Positions 45,676 to 53,442 of a DNA stretch of 64,000 nt are shown piece after piece. The notes beneath the pieces were generated by a model that was not told where the DNA came from, did no database searches, and was given only the letters and a program-made list of their open reading frames with translations. Position 1 is the stretch's first letter, and each line of letters opens with the position of its first letter. The stretch comes from RPQJ01 sp041910015. Lineage in GTDB: Bacteria > Pseudomonadota > Gammaproteobacteria > Steroidobacterales > Steroidobacteraceae. The DNA lies in NCBI GenBank assembly GCA_041910015.1, contig JAYRRR010000105.1, positions 1-64,000 of the forward strand. Direction: 5' to 3'. The position numbers and the translations under genes were made by a program.

Positions 45676-48600
45676 TCAGTGGCCGCCAGCCGACTCGACC
45701 ACCGGCGTGCCGGCGGTCGTCTCGTCCGCCTGCGGTCGCACGAAAACGCGCTGCCGCCACAGGTTCAGGTCGTCGAACCAGACATAGAACATCGGCACGA
45801 TCAGCAGCGAGACGACCGACGAGAACGCGAGACCGCCAATGATGGCACGGGCCATCGGATAGTACGCCGGGCCCTCGCCGCCGCCGCCCACCTGTGCATC
45901 GCCGATCGCGAGCGGCGCCAGGCCGAGCAGCGTCGTCAGCGTGGTCATCATGATGGGACGCAGCCGGTCGCGGCCGGCCTGCAGGATCGCATCGTGGCGC
46001 GGCAGGCCGGCGTTGCGCAAGTCGATCACGTGCGCGATCAGCACGATGCCGATGTTGACGACGACGCCGATCAGCACCATGAAGCCGATCATCGCCATCA
46101 TCGTGATGCTCGTTCCCGTGAGCGCGAGGAACCAGATCGAGCCGACGATCGCGAAGACGATCGAGGTGATGATCGACAGCGGGTACAGCGCCGACTCGAA
46201 CAGCGACGCCATCACGAGGAAGATCAGCACGACGGCCAGCAGCATGTTCTGCGCCATCGTCTTCACCGCCTCGTCGTTCTCCTCGAAGCCGCGTCCGAAC
46301 TTCCAGCTGTAGCCGGGCGGCAGGGGATAGGCGTCCATGATCGGTTCGACGCGCTTGCGGGCGTCGTCCATCGTCGTGCCCTCGGCGAGGTTGGCGTCGA
46401 TCACGACGGTCGTGAGCCGGTTCAGGCGCTTGATCTCGCGGTCGCTCGGGTGCATCTCGAAATCGGCCACGGCGCCGAGTTCGATGCGCGAGCCGTCCGG
46501 CAGCATCACGGGGATGCGCGCGAGGTCCTCGACCGACTGCCGGTCGGATTCGCGGAAGGCCAGTCGCATGGTGAGCTCGCGGTCGGACGTGCGCAGCTCC
46601 GGCAGGCGGTCGCCGCGCATCGCCCCGGCCACCGTCATCGCGACATCCTGCGTGGTCAGGCCGAGTTGCGCCGCCCGGTCGCGGTTCACGACGACCTGGA
46701 CTTCCTGCTCGCCCGTGCCGGCCTCCGAGCGCACGGCGTCGAGGCCCTCGACCGACGACAGCCGATGGGCGACCTCGCGCGAAATGTCCGCGAGGCGCTC
46801 CGTCGATTCGCCAGCGAGCTGCAGGCTGAACGACGTCGACCCGCCCGTACCCTCGTCCCAGGTGAAGTTCGGCTTGCCGATGATGATTTCCGGCATGTCT
46901 TCGAGCACGCGCTTCATCACCTCGGCGGCCGGTACCTTCGCGTCCTCCTTGGGGGTCAGGTACAGGCGCGTGTGCGCCTCGTCGTTGAGCCAGACCGAGT
47001 AGTAGGTCTCGACGTCGAAGCGCTGCTTGTTGGCCTCGATGTAGGCCTCGACGCGCCGTACCGCCTGCTCGACGCGCTCCATCGGGTACGAGCCCTCGAT
47101 GTGGTACGCGATCATCAGCGTGCGGCTCGCCTCCTGCGGGAACGGGTCGACCTTCGCCAGCTTGAGCATGAACAACGGGACCGGCGACAGCACGATCAGG
47201 ACGGTGAACAGGGCCATCCACCGGCGATGGGACATCGCCCATTCGAGCGCGCGGCCATAGCGGTCCTGCAGCCGCCCGAACCAGGACCGCTCGCCGACCG
47301 GTGGCGGCGGCGCCATGCGGGTCGCGAGCATCGGCAGCAGCGTCTGCGCGATGACCAGCGATGCCAGCATGGCCACGACGATCGGCACCGCGACGTGCAC
47401 GAGGAAGATCGACATCTCGTTGCGCTCGCCGAAGACGAGCGGCAGGAACACGATGATCATCGAGCAGGTGCCCGCGAGCGTCGCGATGCCGACTTCCTTC
47501 ACGCCGTCGAGCGTCGACTGCACCGGCCGGTCGGGATGCATCTGCCGGTGACGGAAGATGCTCTCGGTGATGACCACCGAGTTGTCGACCAGCATGCCGA
47601 TCGCGAGCAGCATGCCCATCATCGACAGGATGTTGATGCTGAGGCCGAGGAAGTACATCGCGCCGAGCGTCACCAGCAGCGAGGCCGGGACCGCGAGACT
47701 GACGATCAGCGTCGTCGGGAAGTGCCGCATGAAGAACAGCAGCATGAAGAAGCTCAGCACGGCGCCGATCAGGCCTGCCTTGCGGAGTTCCCTGAGTGAG
47801 TCGCGGATGTTCTCCGCCTGGTTGCCGACGACGAGAATCTGCACGCCCTGCAACTGCGGCACGGCCCGTGCGTGCTCAACCGCCGCGAGCACGCGGTCGA
47901 CGACGTCGATGACGTTCGCCTGCGTCGACTTGTAGACATCGATGCCGACGGCCGGTCTGCCATCCATGCGACGGCCGATCGTCAGCTCGGGCGCCACCAT
48001 CTCGACCTGCGCGACGTCTCCCAGCCGGACGCCGGGCGCGACGAGCAGGGCGCGTACGTCATCGATGCTGCGGAATTCGCCGATCGGGCGCACGGTGAAG
48101 CGCGAGTCGTTCTCGGTGATCTCCCCGGCGCTCACCGAGAAGTTGCTGGCCTCGAGCAGCCCACGCAGCTTGACGACGTTCACGCCATAGGCTGCGAGAC
48201 GCGTGGGGTCGACCAGGATGCGCACCTCGCGCGGCTCGACGCCCTGCAGCTCGACGCGCGCCACGCCCTCGATGCGCGCGATCGGGCGCTGCAGGTACTT
48301 CTCGAGTGTCTCGTACTGGTCGGTGAGGTTCTGGTCCGAGGAGATGCGGATCACGGCGACCGGCTGGTCGCCCGAACTGTAGGCGAACATCAGCATGCGG
48401 TCGGCGCCGGGCGGCAGTTGCGGCCGGATCGAGTCGAGCTTGGTCCGCACGTCGAACGCCGCGGCGTTTGCGTCGCGGTCCCAGCTGAACAGCACCTCGA
48501 ACTGCGCCTGGTCCGATTGTGCGCTCGCGCGGATCTCCTCGATGCCCGACAGCGTCGCGAGCGCCTCCTCGACCGGCCGCACGACGAGCATTTCCATCTC

Positions 48601-48771
48601 CTCGGGCGTCGAGCCCTGGTAGGGGATGATGATGCGCATGCCCGGAAAGGTGATGTCCGGCATGGCCTCGAGCGGCAGCAGACGGCTCGAGATCAGACCG
48701 ATGGCGAGCACCGCGAGCGCCGCCATGATCGTCGTGACGGGACGGTTCAGCGCGATCTTCGTGTGCAGCAT
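45676..48771 (-). CDS. RND efflux permease, second subunit
   Basis: A 1031-residue AcrB/MMPL-superfamily transporter of the HAE type with twelve membrane segments and two large periplasmic loops. It starts HTKIALNRPVTTIMAALAVLAI and has TM4 AIGMLVDNSVVITESIFRHR, with a single Asp where AcrB has two, and the repeat-2 counterpart FMVLIGVVVNIGIVLIAHVIDLR. It lies 15 bases downstream of a second, clearly different permease gene and shares its adaptor. The paired organisation recalls MdtBC heterotrimers. No outer-membrane channel gene is in the window. Substrates are unknown. Confidence 0.9.
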   Translation of the reverse strand: MLHTKIALNRPVTTIMAALAVLAIGLISSRLLPLEAMPDITFPGMRIIIPYQGSTPEEMEMLVVRPVEEALATLSGIEEIRASAQSDQAQFEVLFSWDRDANAAAFDVRTKLDSIRPQLPPGADRMLMFAYSSGDQPVAVIRISSDQNLTDQYETLEKYLQRPIARIEGVARVELQGVEPREVRILVDPTRLAAYGVNVVKLRGLLEASNFSVSAGEITENDSRFTVRPIGEFRSIDDVRALLVAPGVRLGDVAQVEMVAPELTIGRRMDGRPAVGIDVYKSTQANVIDVVDRVLAAVEHARAVPQLQGVQILVVGNQAENIRDSLRELRKAGLIGAVLSFFMLLFFMRHFPTTLIVSLAVPASLLVTLGAMYFLGLSINILSMMGMLLAIGMLVDNSVVITESIFRHRQMHPDRPVQSTLDGVKEVGIATLAGTCSMIIVFLPLVFGERNEMSIFLVHVAVPIVVAMLASLVIAQTLLPMLATRMAPPPPVGERSWFGRLQDRYGRALEWAMSHRRWMALFTVLIVLSPVPLFMLKLAKVDPFPQEASRTLMIAYHIEGSYPMERVEQAVRRVEAYIEANKQRFDVETYYSVWLNDEAHTRLYLTPKEDAKVPAAEVMKRVLEDMPEIIIGKPNFTWDEGTGGSTSFSLQLAGESTERLADISREVAHRLSSVEGLDAVRSEAGTGEQEVQVVVNRDRAAQLGLTTQDVAMTVAGAMRGDRLPELRTSDRELTMRLAFRESDRQSVEDLARIPVMLPDGSRIELGAVADFEMHPSDREIKRLNRLTTVVIDANLAEGTTMDDARKRVEPIMDAYPLPPGYSWKFGRGFEENDEAVKTMAQNMLLAVVLIFLVMASLFESALYPLSIITSIVFAIVGSIWFLALTGTSITMMAMIGFMVLIGVVVNIGIVLIAHVIDLRNAGLPRHDAILQAGRDRLRPIMMTTLTTLLGLAPLAIGDAQVGGGGEGPAYYPMARAIIGGLAFSSVVSLLIVPMFYVWFDDLNLWRQRVFVRPQADETTAGTPVVESAGGH

Positions 48772-48786
48772 GGTCGTGCTCCTGCC

Positions 48787-51700
48787 TCAGCCCGCCGCCG
48801 GTTCCACTGCGGAGTCTCGGGGCAGGGCAGGCTGCGCCTGCGTCCCGGCGAACTGCTTGCGATCCATGACCGAGTAGACGACGGGAATCACCAGCAGCGT
48901 GAGGAAGGTCGTGAGCAGCACGCCGCCAATGACGGTGATCGCCATCGGCGCGCGCACCTCGGCACCTTCGCCGAGACCGAGCGCCATGGGCAGCAGGCCG
49001 AGGATGGTCGTGAGCTTGGTGATCAGGATCGGTCGCAGGCGCAGCCGGCCGGCCTCGATGATGGCGGCGTGCCTGTCGTGCCCGCGCTCGCGCGCCTGGT
49101 TCACGGCGTCGATCAGCACGATCGACTGGTTGACGACGATGCCCGCCAGCATGATCAGGCCGATGTAGGCGACCACATTGACCTTCGTGCCCGTGAGCCA
49201 CAGCGCCCACACGGCACCGATCAGCGCGAGCGGGATCGTCAGCAGGATCACGAACGGGTGGATCAGCGACTCGAACTGCGAGGCCATGACCAGGTAGACG
49301 AGGAAGATGGCCAGCACCAGCACGAACTGCAGCGACTGGAACGACGCCGTCATTTCTTCGCTCTGACCCGAGAGGAACGCGCTCGTGCCCACCGGCAGTT
49401 CGACCCGCTGCACGACGCCCTGCAGCGCGGCGACCGCCGAACCGAGGTCGCCGTGCGCGAGGTTGGCGGAGATCACCGCGACGCGCTCCTGCCCGACGCG
49501 ACGCACCTCGGCCGGGCCGACCGCGAGCTGCACGTCGGCGACGGCGCTCAGCGGCACCGGGAAGGCGCTGCCCGGGTTGACGATGAGGTTGCGCACTTCC
49601 TCGATCGAGGCCGCGCGGGAATCGACGCTGCGCACCAGCACGTCGATCTGCTTGTCGCGCAGCTTGTAGCGTGTGGCCACCTCGCCGCGGACACTGTTGA
49701 CGACGCGGTCGGCGACATCGCGCACGGCGAGCCCGAGCTGCGACGCGCGTTCCTGGTCGAAGACGATCTGGATCTCGGGGTTGCCGGCCTCGACGGTGGT
49801 CTTGACGTCGGCGAAGCGGCGGTCCTTCAGCATCTCGAGCCGCACGCGCTCGGCAGCTTCCCTGAGGCGATCGAGGTCGTAACCGGACACGACGACCTCG
49901 AGCGGCGTCGCCATGCTGAACAGCGCCGGGCGGCTGAAGCGGTACTGCACGCCGGGCAGGTACTCGAGCTCGTGCCGCATGTCCGCCATGGCCGCTTCCT
50001 CGTCGGCACGGCCCGATCCCTTCGCGAGCGTGATGCTGAGCCGACCGGTGTTCTCGCCGGCGTCGACCGGATTGGCGTCGAGACGGTTGCCGGTGCCGGC
50101 GACCGAGTAGGCCAGCACGACGTTGCCGAGCGCGGCGCTCGCGCGCTGCGCGGCCTGCACCGAGCGGTCGGTGTGCTCGAGCGGCGTGCCGGGTGGCAGG
50201 CGCAGGTCGACGTTGAACTCGCCCTGCGACATCTGCGGGATCAGTTCCGTGCCGAGTCGCGGCACGATCAGCACCAGCGTCGCGACGAACAGCAGCACGG
50301 CGGCGCCGATCGTCCTGCCGGGGTGGGCGAGGGCCCAGGTGATCGCCGGCGGGTACTTGCGCTCGGCCCAATGGTTCACGCGCTGCGTCACGTTGACCAG
50401 CGGGCTCAGCGCGAGACGCAGGCCGTTCGACACCCAGCCGCCCGCCCGGCCCAGCGCCCGGCTGACGGCGCCCAGGCCGCGGTCGATGCGTCCGGGCGGC
50501 TTCGGCGCGATCGACGGGTCCGCCGCCGCAGCGGCGCGGGCGCGACCGGCCGCGAGCATCGGTACGAGCGTGAGCGCCACGAGCAGCGAAAAGGCGAGGG
50601 CGAAGGTGACCGTCAGCGACTGGTCCTTGAAGAGCTGGCCGGCGATGCCGGTGATGAACACCATCGGCGCGAACACCGCGACCGAGGTGAGCGTCGCGGC
50701 GAACACGGCGCCCGCGACCTCGGTGGTGCCCAGCCGGGCGGCCTCGAGCTGGCTCATGCCCTTTTCCCTATTGCGCACGATGCTCTCGAGAACGACGACG
50801 GCGTTGTCGACGAGCATGCCGACGGCGAGCGCGATGCCGCCGAGCGACATGATGTTGAGCGTCAGGTCGAAGGCGTACATGAGCACGAACGTGCCGAGCA
50901 CCGAGACCGGGATCGCGATGCTCGAGATCAGCGTGGCGCGGGCGTCGCGCAGGAACGCGTACAGCACGAGGATCGCGAGCAGGCCGCCGATCAGTGCGGC
51001 GCTCTTGACCTCGCTGATCGCGGCGCCGATGAATGTGGACTGGTCGTACACCTCGCGCAGCGACGTGCCTTCCGGCAGGCCCTTCTCGATCTCCTTCATG
51101 CGTGCGCGGATGCCGTCGGCGAGCTGCACCGTGTTGGCGTCGCCTTCCTTGTAGACCGCCAGTTCGATCGCCTCCTGGCCGTTCACGCGCGTGATCGCCT
51201 CGCGGTCCTTGTAGCCGCGGGTGACGGCGGCGACGTCGCGCAGGTAGATGGGCTGGCCATCCCGCGTCGCGATGATCGCGTTGGCCATCTGCTCGACCGT
51301 CTCGAACTCGTTCAGCGTCCGCACGAGATAGCGCTGTGCACCCTGCTCGAGACGCCCGCCCGACAGGTTGACGTTTTCGGCGCGGATGCGGCGCGTGACG
51401 ACGTCGATCGACAGCCCGAGCTGCGCGAGCTTCTGCTGGTCGACGAAGACCTGCACCTCGTCCTCGTAGCCGCCGCTCACCTTGACAGCCGCGGAGCCTT
51501 CCACGGCCTCGAGGTCGGGCTTGAGGCGGTCATCGGCGAGACGGCGCAGCGCCTTGAGCCGGTCGATGCCCTGTGCGTCGCCCTTCGCCCTGTCGTCGAG
51601 CAGCGCGAGCCGCATCACGGGCTCGCTCGACGGATCGAAGCGCAACAGCAGCGGGCGTCTGGCCTCGAGCGGCAACTGCAGCAGGTCGAGGTTCTCGCGC

Positions 51701-52029
51701 ACGTCGATGCCAGAGATGTCCATGTCCGTGCCCCAGAGGAACTCCAGGGTCACGTCGGACTGGCCGGCACGCGAGACCGAGCGGACCTCACGTACGTTGC
51801 GGATGATGCTGACGGCTTCCTCGACCGGACGCGTCACCAGCGTCTCGACCTCGAGCGGGGCGGCGCCCGGCAGCTCCGTGCGAATGGTGAGGGTCGGGTA
51901 CGACAGGTCGGGCAGCAGGTTCAGTTTCAGCCGCGCGAGCGACACGAAGCCGAACAGCGCGATCGCGACCGTGAACATCACGATGGTGACGCGGCGCTTG
52001 ATCGCGAAATCGATCAGAGACTCGAGCAT
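48787..52029 (-). CDS. RND efflux permease, first subunit
   Basis: A 1080-residue RND transporter starting LESLIDFAIKRRVTIVMFTVAI. TM4 is GGIALAVGMLVDNAVVVLESIVRNR, with one Asp in the proton-relay position, and the C-terminal repeat has LIMLAGIVVNQSIVLIDAVNQARERG. A 60-residue Ala/Pro-rich cytoplasmic insert near residues 495-560 (RARAAAAADPSIAPKPPGRI) separates the two halves and is longer than in AcrB. It is the middle gene of the adaptor-permease-permease operon. The two permeases share the general fold but differ through most of their length, so they are not a recent tandem duplication. Confidence 0.9.
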   Translation of the reverse strand: MLESLIDFAIKRRVTIVMFTVAIALFGFVSLARLKLNLLPDLSYPTLTIRTELPGAAPLEVETLVTRPVEEAVSIIRNVREVRSVSRAGQSDVTLEFLWGTDMDISGIDVRENLDLLQLPLEARRPLLLRFDPSSEPVMRLALLDDRAKGDAQGIDRLKALRRLADDRLKPDLEAVEGSAAVKVSGGYEDEVQVFVDQQKLAQLGLSIDVVTRRIRAENVNLSGGRLEQGAQRYLVRTLNEFETVEQMANAIIATRDGQPIYLRDVAAVTRGYKDREAITRVNGQEAIELAVYKEGDANTVQLADGIRARMKEIEKGLPEGTSLREVYDQSTFIGAAISEVKSAALIGGLLAILVLYAFLRDARATLISSIAIPVSVLGTFVLMYAFDLTLNIMSLGGIALAVGMLVDNAVVVLESIVRNREKGMSQLEAARLGTTEVAGAVFAATLTSVAVFAPMVFITGIAGQLFKDQSLTVTFALAFSLLVALTLVPMLAAGRARAAAAADPSIAPKPPGRIDRGLGAVSRALGRAGGWVSNGLRLALSPLVNVTQRVNHWAERKYPPAITWALAHPGRTIGAAVLLFVATLVLIVPRLGTELIPQMSQGEFNVDLRLPPGTPLEHTDRSVQAAQRASAALGNVVLAYSVAGTGNRLDANPVDAGENTGRLSITLAKGSGRADEEAAMADMRHELEYLPGVQYRFSRPALFSMATPLEVVVSGYDLDRLREAAERVRLEMLKDRRFADVKTTVEAGNPEIQIVFDQERASQLGLAVRDVADRVVNSVRGEVATRYKLRDKQIDVLVRSVDSRAASIEEVRNLIVNPGSAFPVPLSAVADVQLAVGPAEVRRVGQERVAVISANLAHGDLGSAVAALQGVVQRVELPVGTSAFLSGQSEEMTASFQSLQFVLVLAIFLVYLVMASQFESLIHPFVILLTIPLALIGAVWALWLTGTKVNVVAYIGLIMLAGIVVNQSIVLIDAVNQARERGHDRHAAIIEAGRLRLRPILITKLTTILGLLPMALGLGEGAEVRAPMAITVIGGVLLTTFLTLLVIPVVYSVMDRKQFAGTQAQPALPRDSAVEPAAG

Positions 52030-52078
52030 GGGCGTGTCCCCGGCGTACGGGGCGCGGCGGCCGCGCCCCGTGACGGAC

Positions 52079-53230
52079 TCACTGGTTCTTGGGCTTGTCG
52101 GAGGCGAGCGCCGCGACGGGCTTCGGCGCGTCCTCGCCGACGATGCGGACCGCCGTGCCGCTCTTCAGGCCCGCCTGGCCGACCGTGACGACGCGCTCGT
52201 CGCCCTGCAGGCCGTCGACGACCTCGATCCAGCCGCCGTTCGTGAGGCCGGTCCTGATGACGCGTTGCTGCGCCTTGCCGCCATCGACGACGTAGACTGA
52301 CTGCTGGCCGTCGGCGTCGATGATCGCGGTGCGCGGCAACTGCAGGGCGTCCGGGCGCCGTTCGTACACGATGTTCACGCGGGCGAACATGCCGGGCTTC
52401 AGGCGTCGCGACCGGTCATCGACCTCGACGCGGGCGCGAAACGTGCCCGTCTGCGGATCGACGGTCGGGCTGATGCGCGAGATCTTGCCGACGAACCGCT
52501 CGCCGCCGAGCGCATCGACGACGACCTCGGCCGCCTGACCCGGCGCGATCTTGCGGAATTCCTTCTCCGGCACGTGCACGTAGGCGAGCAGTGGGACGAG
52601 GTCCGTCACCGTGAACGTCGGGTCGTTCGGACGGATGGTGTTGCCGACCTTGATTGCGCGCGCCGAGACCACGCCGGGAATCGGGGCGCGGATGTCCGTG
52701 TAGCTCAGCTCGAGTCTGGCACTGTCATAGGCCGCGCGCAGTGCGTCGAGGTCGAACTTCAGGTTCTCGGCCGAACTCTTCGAGACAAGTCCGCGTTCCG
52801 AAAGATCGAGCGTGCGCTTGTAGTCGCGCTCGAGCTTTTTCAGGTTCGCGTCGGTCTGGGCGAGCGTGAGCCGCAAGCGGTCGCCGTCCAGCCGCGCGAG
52901 GATCTGGCCGGCCTGCACCGCGTCGCCTTCCTCGACGAAGATCTGGCGCACCTCACCGCCGACCTTGGCGACGACCGACGCTTCCTCGTGAGCCTCGATC
53001 GGCGCCGTGCCCGAGTACACGGCCACCATCTCGGCGCGTCTCAGGGGCCGCGTTTCGACCGGCACGGCTGTCTCTTTGTCGTCGGCCGGCGGCGTCTTCT
53101 CCTTGGCCTTGCCGTTGCTGCAGCCTCCGGCCAGCAGGCCGGCGATGACGGCGGCTGCGAGCGCGACCGCCAGCCAGGGCCCTGAGCGGCGTCGCATCGT
53201 TGCCTGCAGGTTCATGGTGGTCATGGACAT
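52079..53230 (-). CDS. RND efflux periplasmic adaptor lipoprotein (MFP)
   Basis: A 383-residue membrane fusion protein. The N-terminus is a lipoprotein signal (VALAAAVIAGLLAGGC, lipobox LAGGC), so the mature protein is tethered to a membrane through its first Cys. The barrel-sandwich half-motif EASVVAKVGGEVRQIFVEEGDAVQAGQILARLDGD splits in two halves around a short helical hairpin (LAQTDANLKKLERDYKRT), with the second half in YTDIRAPIPGVVSARAIKVGNTI. It is the first gene of the efflux operon and links the two permeases to an outer-membrane channel encoded elsewhere. Start could be any of three close ATGs (53230, 53224, 53215). Confidence 0.92.
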   Translation of the reverse strand: MSMTTMNLQATMRRRSGPWLAVALAAAVIAGLLAGGCSNGKAKEKTPPADDKETAVPVETRPLRRAEMVAVYSGTAPIEAHEEASVVAKVGGEVRQIFVEEGDAVQAGQILARLDGDRLRLTLAQTDANLKKLERDYKRTLDLSERGLVSKSSAENLKFDLDALRAAYDSARLELSYTDIRAPIPGVVSARAIKVGNTIRPNDPTFTVTDLVPLLAYVHVPEKEFRKIAPGQAAEVVVDALGGERFVGKISRISPTVDPQTGTFRARVEVDDRSRRLKPGMFARVNIVYERRPDALQLPRTAIIDADGQQSVYVVDGGKAQQRVIRTGLTNGGWIEVVDGLQGDERVVTVGQAGLKSGTAVRIVGEDAPKPVAALASDKPKNQ

Positions 53231-53262
53231 CGGGCCCCAGATGGGAAGGTTTGAATAGGTAG

Positions 53263-53292
53263 ATTGTATTGGTTCTATAGTGTTGTAGTCAA
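53263..53292 (-). promoter_or_regulatory. Promoter of the RND efflux operon
   Basis: On the minus strand, TTGACT (53292-53287) and TACAAT (53268-53263) are separated by 18 bases, close to the sigma-70 consensus in an otherwise GC-rich genome. Transcription would start near 53256, about 26 bases before the adaptor ATG. The -35 box lies in the centre of a perfect palindrome. Confidence 0.8.
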
Positions 53293-53301
53293 GTACAACA
53301 C
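53280..53301. promoter_or_regulatory. Palindromic operator over the -35 box of the efflux operon
   Basis: A perfect inverted repeat, GTGTTGTA (53280-53287) and TACAACAC (53294-53301), with a 6-base centre GTCAAG, covers the -35 hexamer. This size and position are typical for TetR- or MarR-type repressors of efflux pumps. No repressor gene is adjacent in this window. Confidence 0.75.
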
Positions 53302-53302
53302 C

Positions 53303-53333
53303 AAAAAATCAAGCAGCCGACTGGGATCGGCCG
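53303..53333 (-). terminator. Rho-independent terminator of the prc gene
   Basis: On the minus strand a 7-bp stem (arms 53333-53327 and 53320-53314, one G-T pair) with a six-base loop is followed by TTGATTTTTT (53312-53303). It closes the prc transcript immediately upstream of the efflux operon promoter. The 109 bases between the prc stop and this hairpin also contain a weaker GC hairpin but no gene. Confidence 0.75.
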
Positions 53334-53442
53334 GCGCCCTCAAGCCCAGGACGGCGATCCACCCTGCCGCGCCCCCGGGGCGGTGGGTCGGCAGGCGGTG
53401 ATCGCGATGGCCGAGGACCGCGTCTGCATGACGCGGGCCGGC

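Noticed and set aside
45676..52029. Recent tandem duplication of one RND permease
   Set aside because: The two proteins differ at most positions beyond the family motifs and have different lengths and inserts.
47872..52188. Very long open frame (1438 codons) antisense to the RND genes
   Set aside because: It is a codon-bias shadow of the permease genes in high-GC DNA; its translation is Arg/Asp/His-rich without domain-like patterns. Several other long antisense frames, such as 3218-5560 and 32603-35614, were rejected for the same reason.
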